Shown here: positions 44,923-53,416 of the stretch, piece by piece
How the letters are laid out: the number at the start of each line of letters is the position of its first letter
Numbering within the stretch: position 1 is the first letter of the stretch
Source: Hyphomicrobiales bacterium
GTDB lineage: Bacteria > Pseudomonadota > Alphaproteobacteria > Rhizobiales > Rhizobiaceae
Direction of reading: 5' to 3'
Length of the DNA: 64,000 nucleotides
Assembly (NCBI GenBank): GCA_900472675.1
Contig: UCJA01000007.1
Span: forward strand, 62,001-126,000
The notes under the pieces: generated by a model
Databases searched by the model: none
Seen by the model: only the letters and a program-made list of their open reading frames with translations
What the model was told of the DNA's origin: nothing
Made by a program: the position numbers and the translations under genes

Positions 44923-45936
44923 CTATCGGTCGATCGGCAGCGGCGCATCCGGGTTGACCAGACGCTCGGCCCGCAGTTCCCGCCAGAAGTCGCCTGGCAC
45001 GACAGCCTCATAGGCTTCGCGATCCTCCTCGATGCGGGAAGGCTTGCTCGCCCCGGGAATGACGGCGGCAACCGCCGGATGGGCTAGCGAAAACTGAAGG
45101 CCCGCGGCCTTCATCGTCACGCCGTGACGGTCGGCAATCGCCTTGATCGCGGCAACCTTGTCGCGGATCGCCGGGGTCACGGGCGCGTATTCGAAGTTCG
45201 GTCCGCCCACCAGCGCGCCGGAACTGTAGGGGCCACCCACGATGATGCCCAGCCCCTGCTCGGCAACAGACGGCATGACGCGTTGCAGCGCCCGGTCATG
45301 ATCGAGAAGCGTATAGCGTCCGGCGAGCAAAAACCCGTCCGGCCGCGCTTCCTGAAGCTCCATCAGGATCTCGATCGGCTCGACCTTGTTGACGCCGAGG
45401 CCCCAGGCCTTGATCACGCCTTCGTCGCGCAGCCGGTCCAGCACTCTGAAGGCTCCCTTGCGGGCGCTTTCGAAGGCGGCAAGCCACTCGTCGCCGTAGA
45501 AGTCCTGGGCCACGTCGTGAACCAGCGCGATCTCGATATGATCGGTGCCGAGCCGCTTCAGGCTGTCCTCGATCGAGCGCAGCGTCGCATCGGCGGAATA
45601 GTCGTTGACGACGCGGTTGGGAAGGCCATGCTTGAAGACCTCGCTCTTCTCGCCAAGCTCGCGCGCACTGACATCCTCGACCTCGTCGAGGATCACCCGC
45701 CCGACCTTGGTGCTGATCACGTAATCCGCGCGGTTGCGACCGGCGAGAGCCTTGCCCAGCCGAAGTTCCGCCAGCCCGGCACCGTAAAAGGGTGCCGTGT
45801 CATAATAGCGCGTGCCGTTGTCCCAGGCGCTGGCGACCGTCTCCAGCGCTTCTTCTTCCGGAATGTCCCGGAACATGTTGCCCAGCGGAGCCGATCCGAA
45901 ACCGATCCCGGTGGGAATGATATCCTTCAGTGCCAT
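44923..45936 (-). CDS. Aldo/keto reductase (aldose or pyridoxal dehydrogenase-like)
   Basis: This 337-residue cytosolic AKR has the catalytic set D and Y (YYDTAPFYGAGLAE), K (ISTKVGR) and H (ALVHDVAQD). The overall pattern is closest to the L-fucose / D-threo-aldose 1-dehydrogenase and pyridoxal 4-dehydrogenase group, which oxidise a lactol or aldehyde with NAD(P). The start at 45936 has AAGGAT 6 bases upstream. It appears to be a single-gene unit, divergent from the SulP gene, so neighbours give no substrate hint. Confidence 0.9.
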   Translation of the reverse strand: MALKDIIPTGIGFGSAPLGNMFRDIPEEEALETVASAWDNGTRYYDTAPFYGAGLAELRLGKALAGRNRADYVISTKVGRVILDEVEDVSARELGEKSEVFKHGLPNRVVNDYSADATLRSIEDSLKRLGTDHIEIALVHDVAQDFYGDEWLAAFESARKGAFRVLDRLRDEGVIKAWGLGVNKVEPIEILMELQEARPDGFLLAGRYTLLDHDRALQRVMPSVAEQGLGIIVGGPYSSGALVGGPNFEYAPVTPAIRDKVAAIKAIADRHGVTMKAAGLQFSLAHPAVAAVIPGASKPSRIEEDREAYEAVVPGDFWRELRAERLVNPDAPLPIDR

Positions 45937-46288
45937 GGTGAAATCCTTTTTCTGCGGGCAACCCGGCCGCCTGCTCGATGAACGCGCCGCCCTCTGTGAT
46001 AGGGTCAATGTAGGGAGGGATCGGCGGAAAATTACCCGTCCCCGGTTCACTTGACTTGCGAATTCATTTCATCATCGGTGTCGCTGGCGTGAAAGAGCCC
46101 CGCGGCGATGCGTAAGTTTCATGTTGCATCGCACGCTGAATGCGGTAATGACAAAATCACTCACCACGGACCCGGTGCAAATCCGGGTGGCTCTTCTGGC
46201 CGCCGATCCGCCAGACCACGCAAAACCTGCATGCCCTTCCATCGACGCTCCACAGAGCGCGTCGCCATGCTTTGCGAGATTTCATCAC
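45937..46288. other. Gene-free 352-base region between aldo/keto reductase and SulP genes
   Basis: The left part (45937-46050) is the upstream region of the leftward reductase and contains TTGACC in minus-strand orientation around 46000. A plus-strand TTGACT at 46051-46056 might serve the SulP transcript, but no good -10 was found. From about 46105 on it forms the structured leader described separately. The frame is open here in SulP phase, but the translation is unlike any transporter, so I treat it as untranslated. Confidence 0.6.
46105..46215 (+). promoter_or_regulatory. Candidate structured RNA leader of the SulP gene (T-loop hairpin; riboswitch-like)
   Basis: Three stems follow one another. 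GCGATGC (46105-46111) pairs with GCATCGC (46126-46132). CCCGG (46171-46175) and CCGGG (46183-46187) enclose a 7-base TGCAAAT loop, extended below by CCA/TGG. TCTGGC (46195-46200) pairs with GCCAGA (46210-46215). The sequence CGGTGCAAATCCG is the same as the T-loop arm found in many cobalamin riboswitches, and ACCTGC follows at 46225-46230, but the rest of a B12 element is not evident. An alphaproteobacterial sulfate-transporter leader family (sul1) is an alternative. The leader ends about 75 bases before the SulP start. Confidence 0.4.
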
Positions 46289-47755
46289 ATGCACTTTTCA
46301 TCCTTCCGTCGGGATTGGTCCGCCAATCCTATGCGCGAACTGCTCGCCGGAGCCGTCGCCACCTTTGCGCTCATTCCAGAAGTGATCGCCTTTTCCTTTG
46401 TCGCCGGCGTCGATCCACAGGTCGGCCTGTTCGCCTCCTTCGTCATCGGCATCGTCATTGCCTTCACCGGCGGCCGTCCGGCTATGATCTCCGCCGCCGC
46501 CGGTTCGGTCGCCCTCGTGGCAGCCCCCCTCGTTCATACCCATGGACTGGCCTACCTCTTCGCAGCGGGCCTTCTGGCCGGCATTCTGCAGATCCTCTTC
46601 GGGCTCCTGCGTCTCGGCGTGCTGATGCGCTTCGTCTCGAAATCGGTGCGCACGGGCTTCGTCAACGCCCTGGCGATCCTGATCTTCGCGGCCCAGCTGC
46701 CGCACATCATCGGCGGCGACTGGCTTGCCTACGGCATGCTGGCGGCAGGCCTCGCGGTCATCTATCTGGTGCCGCGGATCACCAGCGCCATCCCCTCGCC
46801 GCTGATCTGCATTCTGGTCCTGACGGCAGCCAGCATGGCCCTGCAGCTTCCGGTCATGACCATCGCCGATCTCGGCAAGCTTCCGGACACGCTGCCGATC
46901 TTCGGCTGGCCGGCCGTGCCGCTGACGCTCGAAACCCTTCAGATCATCGCTGGTCCGGCACTGGCCATCGCCATGGTCGGCCTGCTGGAATCGATGATGA
47001 CGGCAAGCGTCGTCGACGATCTGACCGGAACGCCGAGCTCGAAGAACAGGGAATGCACGGGGCTTGGCATCGCCAACGCCGCCGCCAGCCTGTTCGGCGG
47101 CATCGCCGGCTGTGGCATGATCGGGCAGACGGTCAGCAACGTGAAGTACGGCGGTCGCGGCCGACTGTCGACGCTGTTTGCCGGCGCCTTCCTGCTGATC
47201 CTCATGGTTCTCCTGAAGCCTTGGGTCTCCCAGGTGCCTGTCGCCGCGCTGGTCGCCATCATGGTCATGGTCTCGATCGACACCTTCGACTGGTCGTCGC
47301 TGAAGACGGTAGTGGTTCACCCGAAGATGTCGAGCGCCGTCATGGTCGTCACCGTGCTGGTCACCGTATTCAGCTCCAATCTGGCGCTCGGTGTCACCGT
47401 CGGCGTGCTCCTGAGCGGCGTCTTCTTCACCTTCAAGGTCGCCAGCCTGCTGCGGGTGGATGCCGAAGTGGATGAAGCAGCCGCACGGGTCACCTATCGG
47501 GTATCCGGCCAGGTGTTCTTCGCCTCCGCCGATGTCTTCATCGATGCCTTCGAAATCGAGGACGCGACAGGAAAAGCGGTTCTCATCGATGTCTCCGCGG
47601 CCCACTTCTGGGACATCACGGCCGTCGCCGCCCTGGACCGGGTGGTCGAGCGCTTCCGCGCTCATGGCATTGCAGCCGAGGTCGAAGGCCTCAACACCGC
47701 CAGCACCACGCTGATCGACACGCTGAACGGGCCGGTCAAGCTGAAGGAAGTCTGA
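46289..47755 (+). CDS. SulP-family anion transporter with C-terminal STAS domain
   Basis: This 488-residue inner-membrane protein has a 10-14 segment SulP core starting MRELLAGAVATFALIPEVIAFSFVAG, then a cytosolic STAS domain from about residue 395 (VTYRVSGQVFFASADVF...VLIDVSAAHFWDITAVAALD). The family moves sulfate, bicarbonate or dicarboxylates. I choose the ATG at 46289 because it gives a normal short N-terminus; its ribosome site is weak. It is a single-gene unit with a strong terminator, and its leader may be a regulatory RNA. Confidence 0.9.
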   Translation: MHFSSFRRDWSANPMRELLAGAVATFALIPEVIAFSFVAGVDPQVGLFASFVIGIVIAFTGGRPAMISAAAGSVALVAAPLVHTHGLAYLFAAGLLAGILQILFGLLRLGVLMRFVSKSVRTGFVNALAILIFAAQLPHIIGGDWLAYGMLAAGLAVIYLVPRITSAIPSPLICILVLTAASMALQLPVMTIADLGKLPDTLPIFGWPAVPLTLETLQIIAGPALAIAMVGLLESMMTASVVDDLTGTPSSKNRECTGLGIANAAASLFGGIAGCGMIGQTVSNVKYGGRGRLSTLFAGAFLLILMVLLKPWVSQVPVAALVAIMVMVSIDTFDWSSLKTVVVHPKMSSAVMVVTVLVTVFSSNLALGVTVGVLLSGVFFTFKVASLLRVDAEVDEAAARVTYRVSGQVFFASADVFIDAFEIEDATGKAVLIDVSAAHFWDITAVAALDRVVERFRAHGIAAEVEGLNTASTTLIDTLNGPVKLKEV

Positions 47756-47778
47756 TCGCACCGGCTTTCTGACAAGAC

Positions 47779-47825
47779 GAATGCCCACGCCAGAAAACGG
47801 CCTGGGCATTCGCCGACGGTCTTTT
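47779..47825 (+). terminator. Rho-independent terminator after the SulP gene
   Basis: GAATGCCCA (47779-47787) pairs with TGGGCATTC (47803-47811), with an inner GCC/GGC pair; GTCTTTTTGC follows at about 47819. It lies 24 bases after the SulP stop codon on the same strand. Confidence 0.75.
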
Positions 47826-47943
47826 TGCTCGCGCCAATACGGGTTTTTGACAGTCGATCACGAAATCTTGGTCTTTTCGACTGGGATCATCGCCCCATCT
47901 ACCGGCTCTGGACGCTTTTCCATCCGCAAAGGGCCGTGGCGAC

Positions 47944-48447
47944 TTGATAATTGTGCTCCTGAAGGTCGTCCACATCGCGGCGATTTCGATCTGGGCTGCC
48001 GGCCTCGTCAGCCTGCCAGGGCTGTATGTGCAGCGCGTCCATGTGGCAGACCGGGAAGCCCTATACCGCCTGCAGAAGATCGTCCGCTTTGCCTATGTCA
48101 CGGTCGTGTCGCCTGCAGCTTTCATCGCGGTCGGCAGCGGGATCGCGCTGATATTCGGCCGCGAAGCCTATGCGCCCTGGTTTTCGCTGAAGCTTCTGTT
48201 TGTTGCCATCCTCGTCATCCTCCACGTGCTGACCGGGCTGGTGATCATCCGGCTGTTTCGCGAGGGCGAGATCTATCCGGTCTGGCGGTTCGTGCTGGTG
48301 ACGGTGATCACCTGCTGCATCGTCACGGCCATATTGGTCGTGGTGCTTGCCAAGCCCAACATCGACGTCCAACTGCCCGCCAGCGTGACGCAACCGGGCG
48401 GGCTGCGCACGCTTCTGCAAGACCTCAGTCCTTGGCCGATACCATGA
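47944..48447 (+). CDS. CopD/DUF2269-like integral membrane protein
   Basis: This 167-residue protein has four predicted membrane segments (about 3-25, 47-70, 82-104, 114-136). Two conserved-looking His lie inside the membrane (VVHIAAISIWAAGL and VILHVLTGL), as in CopD/HemJ-type proteins. It begins with TTG preceded by AAAGGG at about 10 bases; GTG at 47953 is an alternative. It converges on the DUF2231 gene, overlapping it by 23 bases, and lies beside an oxidase locus, so a role in copper or haem delivery is plausible but unproven. Confidence 0.75.
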   Translation: MIIVLLKVVHIAAISIWAAGLVSLPGLYVQRVHVADREALYRLQKIVRFAYVTVVSPAAFIAVGSGIALIFGREAYAPWFSLKLLFVAILVILHVLTGLVIIRLFREGEIYPVWRFVLVTVITCCIVTAILVVVLAKPNIDVQLPASVTQPGGLRTLLQDLSPWPIP

Positions 48448-48925
48448 GGCCGATGCCATGATCGAAAATCAGTTTCCCGCCATGCCATCCGGCCATCCCG
48501 GTCATCACGCAGGTCAGCAGCGAGACGAGGATGCCATGCGGCAGGATGTCCGCCGAGCCGGTGACGCGCATGCCCCAGTTGAGGCCGGCAAGAGCGATCA
48601 GGGTGATGGCCGCAATCGCATGCGCCCAGCTCGCAACGCGTCCGCGGATACCGGGCACGGCCAGCAGTTCGGCGGTACCGATAAGGCCGGCCGCCAGCCC
48701 CATGAAGAACACGCCGCCCGAACTCCACAATCCGGCCCGGACCCAGAAGGGGTCGCCCGAATACCAGTAGAGCAGGTCGACAGCGAGCGTCGCAAACGCC
48801 AGCGCGATCGGAAAATGCACGGTCATGGCATGCAGAGGATGACCGGCGACCGCGACCGCGGAACTGGCGTCCTTTTCCTCGATCTCGGCCACAACCGGAT
48901 TTTTGCGCTCAACCGTCTCGCCCAT
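48425..48925 (-). CDS. DUF2231 family membrane protein
   Basis: This 166-residue protein has four predicted membrane segments and the DUF2231 pattern HPLHAMTVHFPIALAFATLAVDLLYW followed by WAHAIAAITLIALAGLNW. The start at 48925 has GGAG 7 bases upstream. It is encoded opposite to the flanking genes: its 3' end overlaps the CopD-like gene and its start is 12 bases from the oxidase subunit II start. The His residues suggest haem or metal binding; the function is unknown. Confidence 0.85.
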   Translation of the reverse strand: MGETVERKNPVVAEIEEKDASSAVAVAGHPLHAMTVHFPIALAFATLAVDLLYWYSGDPFWVRAGLWSSGGVFFMGLAAGLIGTAELLAVPGIRGRVASWAHAIAAITLIALAGLNWGMRVTGSADILPHGILVSLLTCVMTGMAGWHGGKLIFDHGIGLMVSAKD

Positions 48926-48937
48926 GGGATATCTCCG

Positions 48938-49651
48938 TTGACCCTGTCAATTCGCGAGCGGGCTCGCCGGTTCCCCGCGCTGGCCATGATCGGCGCCAGC
49001 CTGTCATTGACCGGATGCACCGGCGACCTGTCGGCGCTTGATCCCGCAGGCCCCGCGGCAAGCTCCATCGCCACCCTCTGGTGGGTCATGCTGGCCGGCT
49101 CCATCCTCCTGTTTTGCCTAGTCATCGGCCTTTTCCTCGCCACCACCTTTGTGCCGCAGTTCGGCCGCCGCCTCTCGCCGCGCCACTGGATCATCGGCGG
49201 CGGGCTGATCCTGCCCATACCCATCCTCTGCCTCCTGACCTTCTATGCGCTTGCGCAAGGGGAATACCTTCTGGACGGCGCCTCGAGGAAAGGCGGCGAG
49301 GTGCTGCGCGTCAACGCGGTCGGGCGCATGTGGCAATGGCAGTTCACCTATCCGGACCTGGCCGGCACCCCGTCCGCGCCGGTGCTGCATATCCCGGTCG
49401 ACCGCACCATCGAGATCACCACCACCAGCGAGGATGTCATTCACAGTTTCTGGGTACCGCGGCTCGGCGGCAAGATCGACGCCATTCCGGGTCACGCCAA
49501 CATCCTGCGGATCCGTGCCGACAGCCCGGGTCGTTATGGCGGCGTCTGTTCGGAATATTGCGGCACCGGCCATGCGGGCATGCGCTTTGAAGTGGAGGCG
49601 CACGCCGAAGCCGAGTTCCAGGCGGCACTCGGGCAGGAGATCGCACCATGA
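48938..49651 (+). CDS. coxB: Cytochrome c oxidase subunit II (lipoprotein type, no fused cytochrome)
   Basis: This protein of about 237 residues begins with TTG at 48938, giving a lipoprotein signal with a lipobox (SLSLTGC), followed by two membrane helices and the cupredoxin domain. The CuA ligands are clear: His in VIHSFWVP, and CSEYCGTGHAGM with two Cys, His and Met. It accepts electrons from cytochrome c on the periplasmic side. The stop codon overlaps the subunit I ATG (ATGA, 49648-49651). The start is the least certain part, since no strong ribosome site precedes it. Confidence 0.88.
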   Translation: MTLSIRERARRFPALAMIGASLSLTGCTGDLSALDPAGPAASSIATLWWVMLAGSILLFCLVIGLFLATTFVPQFGRRLSPRHWIIGGGLILPIPILCLLTFYALAQGEYLLDGASRKGGEVLRVNAVGRMWQWQFTYPDLAGTPSAPVLHIPVDRTIEITTTSEDVIHSFWVPRLGGKIDAIPGHANILRIRADSPGRYGGVCSEYCGTGHAGMRFEVEAHAEAEFQAALGQEIAP

Positions 49652-52161
49652 CCAGCCCGAATCGCAACGCCCTGAGCGCCATTGCCCTTCACCGCGCGCT
49701 TGATCGCATCTGGGGCACAAAGCCCGGCTGGGGCCGGCTTGCTGCGGTGAATCACAATGTCGTCGGCTGCCGCTTCATGCTGACGGCGCTGGTGTTCTTT
49801 GCCATCGGCGGCCTGCTCGCCATGCTCATCCGCACGCAGCTGGCCACGTCGGAAAGCGCCTTCATGAATGCCGAGACCTATGCGCAGGTCTTCACCATGC
49901 ACGGCTCGATCATGATGTTCCTCTTCGCCATTCCCTTCTTCGAGGGCATGGCGATCTACCTGCTGCCGAAGCTTCTCGGCACGCGAGACCTCGCCTTCCC
50001 GCGCATGGGTGCCTATGGCTACTGGTGCTACCTGTTCGGCGGAACCATGCTGATCGTGGCCCTCGTGGGTGGCGTGGCGCCCAACAGCGGCTGGTTCATG
50101 TACACGCCCCTGTCCTCTTCGGTCTATGCGCCGGGAATCAATTCGGACGTCTGGCTGCTCGGCATCACCTTCGTGGAAATCTCGGCGCTGTCAGCATCGA
50201 TCGAGCTCATTGTGTCGATCCTGAAGATCCGCGCGCCGGGCATGTCTCTCGACAAGATGCCGATCTTCGCCTGGTACATGCTGGTGGTCGCGACCATGAT
50301 GCTGGTCGGCTTTCCGCCGCTGATCCTCGGCTCCATCCTGCTCGAGGTGGAACGCGCCTTCGACCTGCCCTTCTTCGATCCCGCCCGCGGCGGCGATCCG
50401 CTCCTCTGGCAGCACCTGTTCTGGCTGTTCGGCCATCCGGAGGTCTATATCATCTTCCTGCCCGCGGCCGGCGCCATCTCCACCATCCTGCCGGTGCTGG
50501 CCCGCACCCAGCTCGCCGGCTACCGGATCATCGTCGCCTCGATCATCTCCATGGCCTTCCTCTCGTTCGGCCTCTGGGTGCATCACATGTACACGGTCGG
50601 CATACCGCACCTGGCGCTCTCGTTCTTCTCCGCCGCCAGCGCCCTCGTCGCCATCCCGACGGCAATCCAGATCTTTGCCTGGCTGGCGACGATCAGCCAT
50701 GGCAGGCCGCGCTACTCCATCCCCATGCTGCATATCTTCGGCTTCTTCTTCGTCTTCGTGATCGGCGGGCTGACCGGCGTCATGCTGTCCATGGTGCCCT
50801 TCGACTGGCAGGCGCATGACACCCATTTCGTGGTCGCCCACCTGCATTACGTCCTGGTCGGCGGCTTCCTGTTTCCCATGCTGGCCATGGCCTACTACTG
50901 GCTGCCGCATCTGACCGGCAAGCAACCGGTGCAGCATCTTTCACATGCCGCCTTCTGGATGATCTTCATCGGCTTCAACGTGACCTTCTTCATGATGCAT
51001 CTGACCGGCCTGCGCGGCATGCCGCGGCGCATCTTCGAGTATCCGCGCGAATCCGGCTGGGAGACGCTGAACTTCATGTCCTCGGTCGGCAGCTTCGTGA
51101 TGGCCATGGGCTTTGCGCTTGTCGCGCTCGACTTCATCCTGCTGTTTCGCTTCGGCCGGCCGTTCCGCCGCAATCCCTGGCGGGCCGGAACGCTGGACTG
51201 GGCCATGCCCACCCCGCCGCCATCCTATAATTTCGCCTCCCTGCCGCATGTGGATCGCCGCGCCGATCATCTGGACCCGGATGCGATCGGCCCCATGCTC
51301 GCAGCCGGCAAGGGCTATCTCGGCTTTGTCCGCGACGACCGCATGGAAGTGCTCGGCGTCGACATTGTCACCGGCCAGCCGGATCAGGTCGTGGTACTGC
51401 CGAAGCAGACGCATCTCCCCTTCTGGACGGCGGTGGCGACCGCCACCTTCTTCCTGGCAATGCTGTTCAAGCTCTATTGGGCAACGCCACTGGCACTTGC
51501 TCTCACCGTGGGGCTGTTTGCGTCCTGGTACCGGTCGGGCACCGTGCTGAAGGATACCGACCTTCTCGATATCGGCCACGGCAAGCAGGTCCCGCTTTAT
51601 CTAGACGCCGCCTCGCCGCCTTCGCTGATGGCCATGCAGCTGACGCTGGTGGCCGATGCAACTGCCTATGTCTCGCTGCTGTTCGGCAGCCTGTTTCTGT
51701 GGGTCTCGGCGCCGAACTGGCCGCCCGCCGGGTTTGCCTGGCCAAGCCTTGGGCTGACGGCCCTCGCCGCCGCAGCCATGGTGGCGGCCGGCATCGGCAG
51801 CAGCCTTGCCGGAGGCGGTACCATCCCTGCCCGCATTGGCACCGCCCTGGCACTGGCCGGCCATCTCGCCGCCGGCCTCCTTGTGGCGTTCATCGCCTGG
51901 AGCGAACTGCCGGCACCATCCAGCCACGCGGCCATCGCCTCCATGTTCGTGGTCTTCATCTATGCCGCCCTTCATCATCTGGTCGGCGCGATCTTTGCAG
52001 GCCACGCCCTGTGGAAAACGCTGGCGATGGGCATCACCCCCTTGCGGCGCCTGGAGCTACGGATCGGCAGCCTCTGGCATAGCTATGCCGTATTGGCTGG
52101 CCTTGTCGCGCTGGCCTTTCCGCATCTTCTTGGCACGCTTGTCCAGACAGGCGGGAACTGA
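49648..52161 (+). CDS. Cytochrome c oxidase subunit I fused to a subunit III-like domain
   Basis: This 837-residue inner-membrane protein has twelve helices of subunit I (to about 505) and a C-terminal multi-helix subunit III part (about 590-830). Haem and CuB ligands are present: H85, H263 with cross-linked Y267 (GHPEVY), H312-H313, H398 and H400; the Glu of HPEVY is kept. The K-pathway lysine (usual PTGIK) is Q341 (PTAIQIFAW), and the usual Asn after Tyr in the D-pathway helix is A79 (ETYAQVFTMHG). It should reduce O2 to water; proton pumping may differ from standard aa3 enzymes. Confidence 0.93.
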   Translation: MTSPNRNALSAIALHRALDRIWGTKPGWGRLAAVNHNVVGCRFMLTALVFFAIGGLLAMLIRTQLATSESAFMNAETYAQVFTMHGSIMMFLFAIPFFEGMAIYLLPKLLGTRDLAFPRMGAYGYWCYLFGGTMLIVALVGGVAPNSGWFMYTPLSSSVYAPGINSDVWLLGITFVEISALSASIELIVSILKIRAPGMSLDKMPIFAWYMLVVATMMLVGFPPLILGSILLEVERAFDLPFFDPARGGDPLLWQHLFWLFGHPEVYIIFLPAAGAISTILPVLARTQLAGYRIIVASIISMAFLSFGLWVHHMYTVGIPHLALSFFSAASALVAIPTAIQIFAWLATISHGRPRYSIPMLHIFGFFFVFVIGGLTGVMLSMVPFDWQAHDTHFVVAHLHYVLVGGFLFPMLAMAYYWLPHLTGKQPVQHLSHAAFWMIFIGFNVTFFMMHLTGLRGMPRRIFEYPRESGWETLNFMSSVGSFVMAMGFALVALDFILLFRFGRPFRRNPWRAGTLDWAMPTPPPSYNFASLPHVDRRADHLDPDAIGPMLAAGKGYLGFVRDDRMEVLGVDIVTGQPDQVVVLPKQTHLPFWTAVATATFFLAMLFKLYWATPLALALTVGLFASWYRSGTVLKDTDLLDIGHGKQVPLYLDAASPPSLMAMQLTLVADATAYVSLLFGSLFLWVSAPNWPPAGFAWPSLGLTALAAAAMVAAGIGSSLAGGGTIPARIGTALALAGHLAAGLLVAFIAWSELPAPSSHAAIASMFVVFIYAALHHLVGAIFAGHALWKTLAMGITPLRRLELRIGSLWHSYAVLAGLVALAFPHLLGTLVQTGGN

Positions 52162-52162
52162 G

Positions 52163-52513
52163 ATGCGCCGTCCGCTTGTGATGATCACCGCCACGTTCGT
52201 AGTCTGGACGGCCGCCTTCCTCGTCCTCTACGCGGCCCAGGCAACCGGCTGCCGCCTTGAACTGCAGCAGCCGGCATCATCCGGAGCGGGTCTCGGGACG
52301 GCTTCTATTCTGCGCTTGGCGCTGATCGGCCTCGCTATCATCAGCCTTGCCAGCGTCTCGGTGACCACGCTGATGCTGCGACGGGCCCGCCTGACCCACC
52401 TCGCGCCGGAAACGGAAACCTTCATCCGGGCGGTCTGCAGCCACGTCTGCCTCGCCTCGCTCTGCGCCACCGTCTTTTGCTTTGCAGGCGTGGTGTGGCT
52501 CACCCCCTGCTAG
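52163..52513 (+). CDS. Small cysteine-rich membrane protein of the oxidase locus
   Basis: This 116-residue protein has three predicted membrane helices and five Cys in the last 27 residues (VCSHVCLASLCATVFCF...TPC). It starts 1 base after the oxidase subunit I/III stop codon, so it is in the same operon. I do not recognise the family. Its position suggests a small oxidase subunit or an assembly factor (for example a subunit IV analogue or a copper-handling protein). Confidence 0.75.
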   Translation: MRRPLVMITATFVVWTAAFLVLYAAQATGCRLELQQPASSGAGLGTASILRLALIGLAIISLASVSVTTLMLRRARLTHLAPETETFIRAVCSHVCLASLCATVFCFAGVVWLTPC

Positions 52514-52580
52514 ACGCGCTCTAAAAGACGGCACGCCGTCGGATCGGGCACGTCTGGACACACCGACGGAGAACCAACCA

Positions 52581-53390
52581 ATGCCCGCAAGCCCAGCGAT
52601 GCCGAAGCCGCAGGACCTCTGCCAGACCGTGTTTGCCGCCTGCATCGAGAAGGCGAGCCTGCCGCTCGGCAAGATGGTCGTTCTCGGCATGCTGGCCGGC
52701 ATCTACATCGGGCTTGGCGGGCTCGTTGCGACCATCGCGCTCGCCGGTGCAGACACCCTGCCCTACGGCGTTGCCCAGCTGCTTGCGGGCTCCGTCTTCG
52801 TTCTTGGCCTGTCGCTGGTGATGATCGCCGGCGCGGAGCTGTTTACCGGCAACACGCTGATGATCGGCCCGGTCGTCGGGGGTGACATAAAGGCAGGCCT
52901 GGCCTTTCGCTCACTGAGCGTCGTCTATCTCGCAAACTTTGCCGGTGCGGTTCTCCTGGCGCTGCTGGTGGCGGCAGCGGGCCTGCACGAAGCCGGAGAC
53001 GGCGCTGTCGGCCGCGCCGCTATGGATCTCGCCGGGACAAAGACCGCAAAGTCCTTCGGCACGACGCTCGCAAGCGGGGTGCTGGCCAACCTTCTGGTCT
53101 GTCTGGCTGTCTGGCTCGCTTACGCAGGCCAGACCGTGACCCAGAAGATCGCCGGCCTGCTGCTGCCGGTGACCGCCTTCGTTGCGGCCGGCTTCGAGCA
53201 CTCGATCGCCAACATGTATCTGCTCTCTTATGCCTACTTTGTGCAGGGATGGGTCGAGCCGTCGGTAGTGGCGGTCACGGTGGGAGACATCGGCGCCAAC
53301 CTCCTACCTGCGACGATCGGCAACCTGATCGGCGGGGCGATCGTCGCGCTCTCCTATCGATCCGTCTATGGCACCCAGCCTGAGGCCTGA
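52581..53390 (+). CDS. Formate/nitrite transporter (FNT) family channel
   Basis: This 269-residue inner-membrane protein has six membrane segments and FNT landmarks AGAELFTGNTLM and GFEHSIANMYLL (the conserved His of the central pore). The start at 52581 follows GGAG at 9 bases. The family conducts formate, nitrite, hydrosulfide, lactate or acetate. It follows the oxidase genes by 67 bases in the same direction and probably belongs to the same transcript, which hints at handling of a small respiratory anion or inhibitor such as nitrite or sulfide. Confidence 0.92.
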   Translation: MPASPAMPKPQDLCQTVFAACIEKASLPLGKMVVLGMLAGIYIGLGGLVATIALAGADTLPYGVAQLLAGSVFVLGLSLVMIAGAELFTGNTLMIGPVVGGDIKAGLAFRSLSVVYLANFAGAVLLALLVAAAGLHEAGDGAVGRAAMDLAGTKTAKSFGTTLASGVLANLLVCLAVWLAYAGQTVTQKIAGLLLPVTAFVAAGFEHSIANMYLLSYAYFVQGWVEPSVVAVTVGDIGANLLPATIGNLIGGAIVALSYRSVYGTQPEA

Positions 53391-53416
53391 TCGGGCGGAG
53401 GGGCGCTGCTTGTCCC

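Noticed and set aside
46171..46187. Possible tRNA T-arm
   Set aside because: The 5-base stem with 7-base loop looks like a T-arm, but there is no anticodon arm, D-arm or acceptor stem around it.
46121..46288. N-terminal extension of the SulP protein
   Set aside because: The frame is open, but the extension is unlike any transporter N-terminus and coincides with strong RNA stems, so it is treated as a leader.
48986..49651. Subunit II starting at the ATG at 48986
   Set aside because: It would leave a signal sequence too short for the lipobox at LTGC; the TTG at 48938 gives a complete lipoprotein signal.
49118..49720. Minus-strand open frame across oxidase subunit II
   Set aside because: The plus strand has complete CuA ligands; the antisense product has no recognisable features.
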